Assembly: GCA_028753945.1 (NCBI GenBank)
Contig: JAPNXP010000014.1
Coordinates: 2,542,001 to 2,606,000, forward strand
Direction of reading: 5' to 3'
Length of the DNA stretch: 64,000 bases
DNA from: Hexactinellida sp. DTS-2022
Taxonomy: Eukaryota > Porifera > Hexactinellida
The stretch's first letter is position 1, and each line of letters opens with the position of its first letter. The notes beneath the pieces were generated by a model. It worked only from the letters and a program-made list of their open reading frames with translations, was not told the origin of the DNA and made no database searches. The translations under genes and the position numbers were made by a program. Shown here piece by piece: positions 47,690 to 62,223 of the stretch.

Positions 47690-48015
47690 GCTAATAAAAT
47701 GATAAAGGTACCTTTAATTTATTGATCATCTGAAAGTACTGACTAAAACCTATAATTTGAGTTATCACACGATCAAGTCTAATTAAAATAATTTGGGGGA
47801 AATAAATGTTGTCAATCTTTTTGAAATTCCCAAAATGATGAGGTAGCAATACGTTTCCATGGATTCCGAGACAATGCTGTGAATGCCACAATGCTATCAC
47901 ATATTTTCCCTCTCTAGAGATGTAGTATACCTCCATTAAAATCACTATGAGCCTTTCTTTCCCGAGATGGTACCGATATCCCAAATTTCGGATCCTGGCT
48001 CATGTACTATAAAGA
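47690..48015 (-). repeat. TIR of the second Academ-like element (right)
   Basis: Inverted match to 43090-43410. A 97-codon open frame here is incidental. Confidence 0.75.
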
Positions 48016-48267
48016 GTATTGACTGTTAAGAGTGTAGATGAAATGTATAAGCTGGCCTTCTTGTTTTATGGCCTTCTCAGGGACATGTATAGCCTTATTT
48101 TAGTAGGCCATGTCTCATCCAATTTAGTACACCCATTCGTTCATGTTACATTCTGCTGCTTAATTTATTCCAATTATGTGCTTTTATATTTAACTTATCT
48201 TAATAATTACTCAATAACTTTAGTTATTATAAAGTTATTCAATTTCTAAACTTTGTCTTGTCACATA

Positions 48268-48632
48268 CAGTATACTCCGCTTAATTGAGACACGTTTGTT
48301 TAAGTTATAAACCTGTATGAAATCCTTCACTCCATACGGACCCTTAAGGCTAATCACTCCCATAGTATGACCCTTAATATTTTGTGGATCGCTTGGAGCT
48401 TTTTGTGAACAACAAGGTCCTATTATCTGGTAATTTTCGATTTTATAGAAATCAATAAACAATCGACCCTATTTATATATTTCGTTATACCTTTATCAGA
48501 ATTATCAAGATTATTATAATTTGTAAATTGTTCTTATCAGTATGAATTTTCTATTGAACGAGCCCCAATTTTGAACCAAATTTGTTGAGTTTGTCCCGAT
48601 TAACTGGTGTCCCAATTAAGCGGAGTCTACTA
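48268..48632. mobile_element. Pogo-like MITE, 365 bp, TA target site
   Basis: The ends CAGTATACTCCGCTTAATTG / CAATTAAGCGGAGTCTACTA form an inverted repeat flanked by TA (48266-48267, 48633-48634). The tip is related to the CAGTCAACTCCGCTTAAT family but the interior differs. Confidence 0.75.
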
Positions 48633-48634
48633 TA

Positions 48635-51585
<2,951 letters not shown>

Positions 51586-51727
51586 TTATTTATATTCTAC
51601 TGAAACTTGAATATCTTTGAAATGAAGTGAGCTAAAACGAAACTTCCAACTCACTAAGGGTCGTTGCCTTTTTAACAACTTTCTAAAATATTTTAACACC
51701 TTCAAAGTGATGATGACATGGCGAAAA

Positions 51728-51842
51728 CAATCCAATATTGCAGCTGTGCCGACAGCATGTTCCTTTGGAGGCACTATCAATAAACCACCAAAATATAGTG
51801 CCACCAAAGGAACATGCGTCGGCACAGCTGCATTCTAGATTT
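51728..51842. repeat. Hairpin repeat family, second palindromic copy
   Basis: The arms gcagctgtgccgacagcatg + ttcctttggaggcactat and atagtgccaccaaaggaac + atgcgtcggcacagctgc are inverted repeats with few mismatches around an AT-rich centre. It matches 27719-27838. The upstream 130 bp (from about 51595) also recurs near 49720. Confidence 0.8.
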
Positions 51843-52626
51843 TTTTATATTCTGATCATTCTCAAAATCAAATAATTGGATTATTTTTATACTTGACATT
51901 ATTTTCACTAGTAGTGTATAATTTATGACATATTTTCTGGACATTCAAAAATATTTGAACAATAAATATTATAATACAAACAGTGACGGTTTGTAGCATC
52001 AATATTGCGTTTTTAGCTGCTTCTGCATGGATATTTATTCGCTATGTTCATTTTGATTAAATAGCAAATTTTTGTAATTTGAATTTTTATAGAGGTGATA
52101 TACTTGTTAACTAATGAGCTAACTAAATATTTACTTAAGATGCAGTTAGAATATACAAATTCTGATTTCAGATTTTAATACACTGCCAATTACTCTTAGC
52201 GCTAAATTTCTATTCATACGATTACATTATACTGATATGCAGACAAATTCCCATTTGTTCCACTTGTGCCGCAAGTGGCTCTTGGCTGGGACATTATGTC
52301 ACTTTATTGATATTTGCTTTAAATTACCTACATCACAATGTTTCACTTATTCATAAATATATAAATATATTTGATGTCATTTCAGGGTGGTAAATATGGC
52401 CATTAATGCGCTGTTGGAAGATTATTGTGCCTGCATTACAATTCCTGTTGTTAAAATACTTTTGGCCAGGTAGTGTAATTGGACTCACTATATATTTACT
52501 AGTTTTGATACAGTATCCTTAAGAAAATGCTTCACATATGTATGTCAATAAAGTTTCAATAATTTCGCTTTGTTTTATTTTAAAAGCTTTAATTGTGATT
52601 TTATTATTATTATTTATTATTTCAAG
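51843..52626. other. Unassigned intron sequence before JIP exon d
   Basis: AT-rich; nothing recognised apart from the exon's polypyrimidine/acceptor context at its end. Confidence 0.4.
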
Positions 52627-52930
52627 GTACATTATAAAGTGACTAGTCAAGTTACAAACATGGTTTTTTATGGATATGGCGTATGGCTTACGATAAGACA
52701 GGATTCTACTTTAAGGTTATACAATGCTACAACTTATGATCATCTCCAAGATTTAGACCTTGCTCCTAAATTGCACACCTTGCTTCAACTTCCAAACAAT
52801 ACCTTTCCTATTCGTATCACAGCACTTTTAGTTGCTAACGATTCTCTTTGGATTGGATGTGATCATGGTGCTATTCTATCAATTCCATTTTGTGAGAGCT
52901 CATTCCAGAATAATTTAATCGGTTCACAAG
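52627..52930 (+). CDS. MAPK8IP3/SPAG9: JIP3/4 homolog exon d (propeller region, STLRLY motif)
   Basis: The acceptor is AG at 52625-52626; the donor is GTGAGT at 52931; exit phase is 1. The exon reads on from the previous one and contains SQVTNMVFYGYGVWLTIRQ followed by DSTLRLYNATTYDHLQDLD. This is the best conserved block of the family (SQVRQLAW..DGVWVSIR.DSTLRLY.A.T..HLQD.D). RITALLVANDSLWIGCDHGAILSIPF follows and matches the family's RITAL.V....LWVG.GNG.(I/V)ISIPL. After the donor the frame stays open by chance for about 60 codons without family similarity, so that part is intron. The following exons expected to encode the last propeller strands were not recognised up to 64000, implying another intron of at least 11 kb. 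Confidence 0.95.
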
Positions 52931-53587
52931 GTGAGTATAGTTTTTGCTATTGTTTTTCTTGGACGGTGTTAGATATTAGCATTTTTCTGATTGTATTTTT
53001 CAAAGTAATTGTTCAATTGTTCCGTCATTGTCGACATAATTACTTATGTGGGTACATTGAGGAACCTGTTACTCATTTATTGACAAAATACATTGTAACC
53101 CGTACTATTTCTGCTCACATTGGGTCATGACTCAGTATTCAGCATATTGGCGAAACCTTAGACGTCCCATAAGCAGATTGGATTTAGATCTACATATATC
53201 CAGATTTTAAATCATCAAACTTGTTATGATAAATATTGTTCTAGCGTAAAAGAATATATTCCCACTTACACTGAATGTATTTAGGTTACAAATTATTGTT
53301 ACGATATACGTTGATATGCTCACAGTGGGAATTTAGGAGGAAATAGGCAAAAATTATTATTATCTTGAAACTTGAATTTGTGGTTAGTAGTGACTGAATT
53401 CAGATTATCAAATATCCTCGAAATAACGAAGTAGTTTAAAATTTGATATCTATTATTATTAATTATGTGTGAATATTATAATTATATATGTCTCTCCAGC
53501 CAAACCATTTAATTTGAATGGAATTTAATGCATCTTGAATTACATCTAGGACTTTACCAATATATATTTATATAGTATATCATGTTT
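52931..53587. other. Unassigned intron sequence after JIP exon d
   Basis: No further JIP exon seen. The frame of exon d stays open to 53130 by chance. Confidence 0.4.
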
Positions 53588-54130
53588 AACATTAGGGACC
53601 CACTCTCAAATGTCTAAAATTCAACAATCGGTAGTTCTAGAAGAGTATAATTTCTTTAGAATATCGGTCTATAAATGGGCCTGGAATGTTGCCATATATT
53701 TTTCCAAAATTTTCTGCCCTTTCCAGGTGTAAAGCTCCCGGTTTATTTGCGGGGTTTTTTCCAGGGATTTACTGGGTCTCCCTCTTCCCTTGGCGTTCAT
53801 CACCACATTGGTACAAACCTGGAGTAATAATTTAAATAATCTCCATTGGATCACAAAGCTGTTGTTTACTTCCGCCACTATGCTATGCTCTGTGCAGTAA
53901 CGCCGTCTTGAAGCGGATATATCATTTTTATCCTCTAGAACTTCATTCATGCCGGATACGTGGTCATGAGAGTTTCACAGGCATCTTGGGGACACACGCA
54001 ATTCTATTTAGAAAGAATGGATATCTCGCGAGTTTAGGAACGAAGAAAGCGCGTCATCTGAACCTTAAAGTACTGGTCATGGGCAATTGTCGCTGAGAGG
54101 AAGTTGTGTAGTGGCTGTTTCAGAGTGAAC
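53588..54130. repeat. Repeat of unknown type, also starting at the window's right edge
   Basis: The start (taacattagggacccactctcaaa) is found again at 63967-63992 (taacattagggatccactctcaaa). Between 53660 and 54110 the composition is richer in G/C than nearby intron. A - strand frame (53950-53669) has a lysine-rich, protein-like stretch (AKGRGRPSKSLEK). I do not recognise the family. It could be a transposon whose second copy is cut by the end of the window. Confidence 0.4.
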
Positions 54131-54693
54131 AGGTCACCATTACACCATTCCGAGCTGTATCGGTCGTTCAACAATTGTAAAACATAAATGAATTTAATGC
54201 AAGTTGATCAATTCGCATCTGAACTTCAGAGTATCACTTGCTCACTACAGCTATACCATCTTAGCACTGAGCGACACAACCGTAATATAATTTCCATAAT
54301 CACACAAACTAATTAGCAAAGTTTCGCACAAAACCATAATCAAAAAGTCGAATGTAAGGAATAGAATTATGTAATTGTCAACGGAATGTGAAACTCCAGT
54401 TTATTATTTTGAGAGAAAAACTTTTTAAAGATAAACGTTCAAGTTAGTTATCAGTTGTTCTAACTTGAGAACTCAAACCACAATGCTCAATATAAAAGGT
54501 GCAAGATATTATAAGTAGCAAACCATAACTGCGTAGACTTCATGTTTGATCTTCAGGATTTCTGTTTGGTCCATATACCTTTCCACCTTTGTATTAATGT
54601 TAGGTTTATATATTACTTTGCTCCAATCCTTTTCGAATACAATGAGCACCGAAAACTCGATACCGGTATTTAATTATTTTAATTAGAAACGCT

Positions 54694-54874
54694 CAGGCTT
54701 TCACCCAGACAAAATTTTATGCGCTCCTAGATTAAGTTTGAGGTCGCTCGCATCCCTTATTACTTAATTTGTATTACTTCTTTAGGAGCACCTCTCGATT
54801 TTACGTGCCTAGACAAGTTTCCTTACAAATATACCCGTCTGGAGGCGCGTCGCGCTCACCTGGATGAAACCCTG
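54694..54874. mobile_element. hAT-type MITE with perfect 8-bp duplication GAAACGCT
   Basis: The inverted tips CAGGCTTTCACCCAG / CTGGATGAAACCCTG enclose 181 bp and are flanked by GAAACGCT at 54686-54693 and 54875-54882. It shares tips with the elements at 620-855 and 63460-63694 but has a different interior. Confidence 0.9.
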
Positions 54875-54882
54875 GAAACGCT

Positions 54883-55394
54883 GGTACTTATTTTATATAT
54901 ACGTAACTGAATCAAATATTGATGACGTTTTCTGAGTCACATTATGGTCAAAGGGGGAAATTTTCTACATTATTTAACGAGCACTTCGGTCTCGGTCATT
55001 TCGCAACAGATACCTCAACCGCTACGCGGTCTACCATTCTTTCATTGTAAATCACATTACACTAATAAAATTATAGTAGAAATTCATTGTTAATATAATT
55101 ATCTACTTTGGCTAACATTTGGAAGCTAGTTCATGGTCATTTTTGAATTTTAATAAATTTGTTTACTTTTTGTAACACATTAACAAATGTTCACATTGGA
55201 ATTTGTAGATTTTAAATTCTTGTTCAGCATACTTGTTTACCTATTAAAGTATTTGGTAATTATTCACCTAGAATTTTAATATAATCCGGACGAACAAACA
55301 ATAAACACCCAGATACACAACAATACAATTTCATTAATATGGATATTCATAAACCACGTTAACTATGAATTTTGTAATTTACCATGTAGTATAT
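54883..55394. other. Intron sequence with a dispersed repeat
   Basis: Positions 55130-55335 resemble 18290-18560 (shared cttgtttacctatta and an acgaacaaacaa... tail). A caaccgctacgcggt core like that of the foldback family lies at 55017-55031. Confidence 0.4.
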
Positions 55395-55785
55395 AGGATT
55401 TACTCTTTTGTTGTTCATTGAAACCGCTCGAATCGAATATCAGTATTCATGAATAGTTGCCCTACCGAATACTGATACTGATATTCGGTTGCTTCAACCG
55501 AATACTGATATGATAATATTTGGTTACGTCAACCAAATACGAATACTGATGATTTACGGTTGGTAGAAAGAATACGAATACCGATAATCTTTGGTTGCCC
55601 TAACCGAATACGAATACACGTAATTAAAATATTCGGATGGAAAAACTAATATGAATACTGATAATATTCGCTCGGGAGACCGAATACCGAATAATGATAT
55701 TCTGTCGGGCAACCGAATATCAACTATTCGCGAAAATATTCGGTTCAACCAAATATATAAGTATTCGGTTGCAACCTTGAGATAT
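55395..55785. repeat. Degenerate tandem array of CCGAATACTGATATTCGGTTG-type units
   Basis: About a dozen units of roughly 30-40 bp with ccgaatac, gatattcgg and ggttg/caacc words alternate in orientation, so the array is both tandem and self-complementary. It has no coding value; the 64-codon - strand frame here is incidental. Confidence 0.7.
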
Positions 55786-55882
55786 ATATGTATATTATTC
55801 CTGTTTAATTCTCAATCCTAAGGTTTCGATTGAACATATCTAAGTTTTGATATGGCTTCAATGTTTCAGAATATGACGTCTT

Positions 55883-56340
55883 AGGCCTGTTGTATGACAG
55901 TTTACTACCATGACAGACTTACTACCTCTATTACTAGTACCATGGATGTTCTCTATCCATGACAGATTTACTACCTTACATGACAGAATTACTACCCTTT
56001 GATCATGACTTGAGTTCTCATCACGCAACTCTTAGTTCTACTTTAAGTATTACTATGTACTTTTAATGGTTTCTTTCTTTCTGCTTGACTAAATACAAAC
56101 AGTATGTATTTCATTTATGAGAAATATTTACTTGTATTAATTAAAAATTTAATCAATTTTACTTGCTCAATTATCTAAATATTTGACATTTCCACATCCC
56201 CCTTCGCCTTATTCATTAAATAATATAAATGAATTATCATTTCGTATATTGAATACATGCATAGCCTAATAGTATATATATATACAGCTATGCAACCTAC
56301 CGAATACAAGGCCAAAATAGAAGGCCAGTTAATTTTTTTA
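55883..56340 (+). repeat. Left TIR of the P-type element with iterated ATGACAG..TTACTACC
   Basis: Four copies of an ATGACAGnnTTACTACC-like word lie at about 55894-55994, in two tandem pairs separated by about 40 bp. They are mirrored, less perfectly, at 60447-60552. Such iterated words near transposon ends are candidate transposase-binding sites. Confidence 0.8.
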
Positions 56341-56524
56341 TACCAAACCACAACAATTATTTTATATTATTGACTACTACTATTACTTGTCATTGCAGTT
56401 GAACAAATGTTTCTTTTTACTCGCCAACACAGCTGGTACAATCTCATCCTCAAACTTGTGTTAATTAATCTTACCCTCTCTTAATTTTGTATGCTATTAG
56501 CTAAACTAATCAACCGCCTGCATT

Positions 56525-59500
56525 ATGGGTTTTAAATGTGCAGTTGTTGGTTGCAAGACTGGATACTCCTCAGGACCTCGAAGAGCCTTATTTCAATTCC
56601 CAGAAAAAGATACCCTACTCACGAAGTGGGTTGAATTTGTAACCGTAAGAATTTCGTCATAACTGAGAGCTCAAGGATTTGTATTGATCACTTCGAAAGT
56701 ACTTACCTTTCTCTTGGTAAAGAAAGAGTTAGACTTAATTATTCCCTCAACCCTATTCCAACTGTACATCCTTCGTCTATTTCTAAAAGCCAATCAGTAA
56801 TTCCCACCAGAGTGCGAAAGTCTCTCAAACCACGTGTTTTTCAAAAAAATGAGCTGTCTCTCTTTATGGATAAATATACAGTAATTACCAAGGAAAGTGT
56901 TGTCTCCTATATGAAAGTAGCAGATGAATACCGGAACTTCCATGTTGATGTTCCAGAATTTGGAGTTACTGCACATCGAGTCAGGATATACTCTGGAATA
57001 GCTGTGATTCAAGAGTGTGTACATGTAACAAATTATTTGCACGTTATACTCAGTTTTGAATCATCTCCTATTCCCCTTCCCGACTATATAGCCACAGCAG
57101 CTGGATGCAAATTGACTTCTTTAGATATGCTCACTAACCTCCCAAACTACTGTAGAAATGCGTCACACAACTACCATATCGAAGTAATCAAAGAGTTGAT
57201 AAAGTTGCGTTTTTTATCATCCCCGTAGGCGTCACTATCCTTCAGTAGTTTTAAGATTTTCTTTACTGCTCCGGTATACTTCTAATGCTGCTTAGAAAAT
57301 TCTTAACAAATTTATACCTTTGCCTAGTGAACGTTTACTCAAAATGCTCAACTCACACACATTCGATAGCAGTAGAGCTCTCTGTACACTTAGAAATAAA
57401 TCACTAATTGGAAATGACGTTGTTATCCTACTAGATGAGATGTACCTCCAAACTCAAGTCCAATTAGATGGAAAAAGTGTAATCGGTTATGATGGTGATC
57501 TAAACATGTTTAAGAGTATATTGTGCTTCATGGTCGTTTCGTTGAAGAAAACTATTCCTTATGTTATAAAAGCAATTCCTATTGTTTAGCTTACTCTCCT
57601 TGATGTTTACAATGGAATCTTGAATTGTATTTGAATCCTAAACGAAGGAAAATTTCTCATTCGAGGAGTAATTGCAGACAAGCATTCAACTAACGTGAAA
57701 GCATATAGAGTTTTAGTAAAGAATTACCCTCTTGTTAATAGAGAATATTGCATCAAGAACCCTTCTAATTCTGCTCAGCATATTTTCTTGATGTTCGATA
57801 CAGTACACTTAGTTAAGAATATTCGAAATAATCTTATATGTTCCCGATTTTCCATGTTCCACAATTTATCTTTAATCTACAAGATACAGTTTTCAACATT
57901 CCTCCAGGCTTCGTTATTTGGTCTCATCATCACCATGTACGCACCCATGATTTAACCTTGAATTCTCATCTAAAGAAAGCGCCAAAGTTATCTTATTCTG
58001 TTCTCCATCCTGGAAACAATAAGCAATCAGTGCCACTTGCTCTCGCAGTATTTGAACCAACTCCCACTTCTGCGATTCGTAGTTATTTACCCGATGAGTA
58101 CTCCACTATCGCCTTCCTCGAACTTATCCATGCCTGGTGGTTAGTAGTTAATGCTAAGGAACGCTTCCACCCAACGCGAATAGGAAACGCTTTCGTATCG
58201 AATTATAAAATAGGTTTTTTTCGAGCAATTAGTGATTGGTTTGAAACTTGGAATTCAAGTCAATTAATTGGACTTACCAAGCAAACTTTCAAAGCTTTAC
58301 ATTCACTAATCGTGCCATTGCTGACTTAAGCTCTGACCATAGCATTCTATACATAAGGCGATGATACGCACTCAAATTTCTGGACCAGGGATTAATTAGT
58401 ATAGTCATCTAAATAGATGCAATTCAATTATTCTTCGAAATAAGTAATCCAGGGTGCTTCTACTTTTGTATTTGTTTTTTTATAATGGTATCATGTACAA
58501 GACGCATATGTTTGAGGTACCACTTGTTTGAAATTACGTCACTGTATTGTCTAACAGTCCAAATTTGCCAAAACTTTGAACGCATGTAAAATGTTTAATT
58601 TCGCTTATTAAAACAAATCGCTGTGACTATCCCATCTAGGAGTCATTTTACATAAAATATCTCAGAATCAATTATGGAATGTTAACACATTCCTCTGTTG
58701 CTATGGAAACGTGATTTCAATGCTTGAGGTCATATTTCGAGAAGAAATATAGTTACGGCTTAGTCAATGGATCCAATTGATAGCCCGTCCTCAACTCCTT
58801 TTCAATGATAATACATTTCGATACTCATCTCCAACCAATTTTGCGCAAAATATGTATAACCGTTTGAATGTATATTACAATAATCACAATTCTCAGAAAA
58901 TTGGTTGGAGATAGAGCATTGAAATGTATTATCATTGAATAGGAACTTGAGGACGGGCTATCAATTGGATCCATTGACTAAGCCGTAACTATATTTCTTC
59001 TTAGATATGACCTCAAGCATTGAAATCACGTTTCCATAGCAACAGAGGAATGTGTCAACATTCCATAATTGATTCTGAGATATTTTATGTAAAATGACTC
59101 CTAGATGGGTTAGTCACAGCGATTTGTTTTATAAAGCGAAATTTAACATTTTACAAGCGTACAAAGTTTTGGCATATTTGGACTATTAGACAATACACTG
59201 ACGTCATTTCGCCCAAGTGGCATCTCAAAAATATGCGTCTTCTACATGACTACCTTTATAAAAAACAATTACATAAGTAGAAGCACCCTGGATTACTTAT
59301 TTCGAAGAATAATTGAATTGCATCTATTTAGTTGACTATACTAATTAATCCCTGGTCCAGAAATTTGAGTGCGTATCATTGCCTTATGCATAGAATGCTA
59401 TGCTCTGACCTAATATCAGCTGGATATCAGTATATACTAACAGGCAGATTGCGAACCGATCCTCTTGAGAGGAGATTTTCTCATTACTGACAGATGAGCG

Positions 59501-60174
59501 GTGGTCGATTTCTGGTTAGTTTAACTGAAGTTATGCGCTCCGAGTCTATAATTTCCTTAAAAACTATTCTTAAGAATGAATTGAGAGTAGAAGAACTAAC
59601 CTCCTCTGAGGAATTGGACGACGAACAGGCTCAAAATTTATTTCAGAAGCACGCTTTGAAGACCATGACCATATTTTATTATCGAACGATACCGCAGAAG
59701 TTATCACTTAAGTTACAGGATATATTTCCTATTCTTTGCTAAAAAAAAGTAAGCTGTGCTGAATGTGTGGGAAAGCTGAAGCAGGATCCTGTAACCAATA
59801 ACTATGTACAATCACTAAACTATGGCCTGACATTACCACCATCTGCTCTCAACCATTACACTTACACTGCTTTCGCTATATTGGACACTTATGAATCTCA
59901 AATTCGAAGTTTTAAAGTTCCATGGAAAATCTTGGGTCACAGGTTGCTCAATGAAATCTCGCAGAATTGGGATGCTCATTTTATTTGCTCTGCACACTCA
60001 AGTAAATTTCGCTCGATGATTAATACTACTATCTCTAACGTTTACTTCTCCAATCTAGCAAAGTGTCTCTCTGAAACCCCGCGAAAAAAACAATTTGACG
60101 CTAAAAGAAAGGATGATGAATTGAAGCAATTCAAGACCCGACAGCGAATTATTGAAAAAATTCACCACGATTAA
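56525..60174 (+). pseudogene. P/THAP transposase gene, frameshifted and interrupted by a foldback
   Basis: The ATG at 56525 starts MGFKCAVVGCKTGYSS, a THAP finger (C5, C10; the C-x2-H pair is in the CIDHF segment after a frameshift near 56645). LLDEMYLQTQ..LDG near 57435-57480 contains the first catalytic acidic residue region. FDTVHLVKNIRNNL near 57795-57835 is the family signature. Around 58080-58330 the helical segment continues, broken by the 1063-bp insertion. After it, TGRLRTDPLERRFSHY and a MSGGRFLVSL motif (59445-59525) mark the C-terminal domain. A last piece (59767-60174: LKQDPVTNNYVQSLNYGLTLPP... , ending KIHHD) completes the gene. The protein would cut and rejoin the element's own ends. 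It has several frameshifts and stops, but the gene is the most complete P-type gene in the window. Confidence 0.85.
58339..59401. mobile_element. Mutator-like foldback element with 9-bp target duplication
   Basis: Two arms of about 500 bp are near-perfect inverted repeats (tips ATAGCATTCTATACATAAGG / CCTTATGCATAGAATGCTAT). GCTCTGACC flanks both sides (58330-58338 and 59402-59410). Removing the element with one GCTCTGACC rejoins the P transposase frame across the site. A 9-bp duplication and very long TIRs are typical of Mutator-like elements. No gene inside. A related end lies at 15591. Confidence 0.92.
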
Positions 60175-60261
60175 TGTAAATTCGTTAGTTCATTTTGTAA
60201 TTTTGCTATAATATACGGACATCGAAGTGAGTAATTTAACATAAGTGAGAATATCATTAAA

Positions 60262-60563
60262 AATAGAAACTGGCCTTCTATTTTGGCCTTGTATTCGGTA
60301 AGTTGCACAGCTGTATATATAGTAGGCTATGATACATGCTGTTTTTATCTTGTCAAGTAGAAAGAAAGAAACCATTAAAAGTGCATAGTAATAGGGAAAA
60401 TTGAACTAAGAGTTGCGTGATGAGAACTCAAGTCATGATCAAAGGGTAGTACGTAATTCTTGCATGTAAGGTAGTAAATCTGTCATGAATAGAGAACATC
60501 TATGGTACTAGTAATAGTGGTTGGAAGTCTGTCATGGTAGAAAAACTGTCATACAACAGGCCT
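60262..60563 (-). repeat. Right TIR of the P-type element
   Basis: Inverted match to 55883-56340 minus one internal segment of about 170 bp. Confidence 0.8.
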
Positions 60564-60750
60564 TTGAAACCGATTTAACAACAAAATATAACGTCCAAAA
60601 AAATAACGAGATTATATAGCACCAAACACTGGTTATCAACATACGGTGTATGTAGTAGACCTAATTATGTTGTATTTAATATTGTATATGGTCAATTGAG
60701 TCATGAAATATATCATCATAGCTATATGTATATTATAAACTTACCATAAT

Positions 60751-62223
60751 CAGGGACTTCTCTAATATAGGGACTGTAAACTTCGTTTTACGGTAAAATT
60801 AGCGTAGGCCTAAAACAGTATTGTTACTTATTGATATCCCGTAATCCGCTAATGCTAGACACAGGAAATGTATTATTGTCATATAGGAAGTCATATTTTG
60901 GGAGTCCAACGGTAATATTGGTTTATCGAAAATATTTGTGGAATGTAAGTTATGCGATTTTCACACCCTTCCATATATGGTAATATTGTTAAAATCTCGA
61001 GATTACTTAACTTTATACATATGAAATGTATCATTTTCGTACAGGAATTCATATTTTGGGAGTCTAACGGTCATATTGGTTTATCGAAAATATTTGTGGA
61101 ATGTAAGTTATGCGATTCTCACACCTTTCCATATATGGTAATATTGTTAAAATCTCGAGATTAGTTAGTTTTATACATATTAAATATATTATTGGCGAAT
61201 GGGAAATGGGAATTCATATTTAGGGACTCAGTAGATCACATTGATTTACCTAAGGCGTTCCCCTTAGCCTATATTATTATTTTGGCATTCTCTACTAGAG
61301 GATTGCCCCGACCCTGTTTTGTAGTTTTGCTAATTCTTACATTATTAAAAAATCTTGATAAGTTTCTTTCAAATCTATATTTAAATCAATGTTGTCCAAT
61401 AAAATGTATTAAATGGTGATGAGAAATGGATTTAGGACTACATATTCTGATAAAATTCAAAAAGATTTAATACTTTATACATTAATTTCCCAATAACTCT
61501 ACTGTTATTCAACAGACCGGCTAACTGGTTAATAAAATCTCTAATCGTTAACCGATGTCAGCAACGGTAACCAGTTAACCGAATCCAGCCTTGTTGTTTT
61601 TTAATAAACAACATAATGACAGATATCTGATATGTAAGTATTAGCTAAACTACAAAACAGGGTCGGGGCAATCCTCCTGTGGAGAGTGCCAAAATAATAA
61701 TATAGGCTAAGGGGAACGCCTTAGGTAAATCAATGTGATCTACCTAGTCCCTAAATATGAATTCCCATTTCCCATTCGCCAATAATATACTTCATATGTA
61801 TAAAACTAACTAATCTCGAGATTTTAACAATATTACCACATATGGAAAGGTGTGAGAATCGCATAACTTACATTCCACAAATATTTTCGATAAACCAATA
61901 TGACCGTTAGACTCCCAAAATATGAATTCCTGTACGAAAATGATACATTTCATATGTATAAAGTTAAGTAATCTCGAGATTTTAACAATATTACCATATA
62001 TGGAAGGGTGTGAAAATCGCATAACTTACATTCCACAAATATTTTCGATAAACCAATATTACCGTTGGACTCCCAAAATATGACTTCCTATATGACAATA
62101 ATACATTTCCTGTGTCTAGCATTAGCGGATTACGGGATATCAATAAGTAACAATACTGTTTTAGGCCTACGCTAATTTTACCGTAAAACGAAGTTTACAG
62201 TCCCTATATTAAAGAAGTCCCTG
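60751..62223. mobile_element. Foldback element, 1473 bp, 7-bp target duplication
   Basis: The arms 60751-61430 and 61640-62223 are near-perfect inverted repeats with tips CAGGGACTTC. CCATAAT flanks both sides (60744-60750 and 62224-62230). Each arm also contains a direct repeat of about 105 bp (for example 60927-61030 and 61083-61180). The two 70-codon open frames on opposite strands are mirror images of this repeat and not genes. CAGGG tips suggest hAT affinity; 7 bp rather than 8 leaves this open. Confidence 0.9.

Larger units (their letters stand above)
43090..48015 (-). mobile_element. Second Academ-like transposon, degenerate, long TIRs
   Basis: Positions 43090-43410 and 47690-48015 are imperfect inverted repeats of about 320 bp (shared blocks: catgagcca, ccatctcggg, tcatagtgatttt.atggagg, aaaatatgtgat.gcatt, agacttgatcgtgtg, tttcag.t.atcaa.aaattaaa). 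Between them a decayed gene related to that of 35089-40870 runs on the - strand. The TIRs do not resemble those of the first element, so this is a different family of the same kind. Limits are approximate and no target duplication was identified. Confidence 0.75.
55883..60563 (+). mobile_element. P-type (THAP) DNA transposon with long TIRs
   Basis: The outer ends AGGCCTGTTGTATGACAG and its inverted match at 60546-60563 open TIRs of about 300 alignable bases (left 55883-56340, which carries about 170 extra bases; right 60262-60563). The inner limits are marked by aaggccaaaatagaaggcca. Between them lies a + strand P/THAP transposase gene. I could not find a convincing 8-bp target duplication. 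A Mutator-like foldback is nested inside (58339-59401). Confidence 0.85.

Noticed and set aside
47691..47984. 97-codon - strand frame
   Set aside because: Coincides with the TIR of the second Academ-like element.
53908..54096. 62-codon + strand frame after JIP exon d
   Set aside because: Does not resemble the expected JIP3/4 C-terminal segment and overlaps an unclassified repeat.
60952..62022. Two 70-codon near-identical proteins on opposite strands
   Set aside because: They arise from the inverted arms of one foldback element; no protein features.
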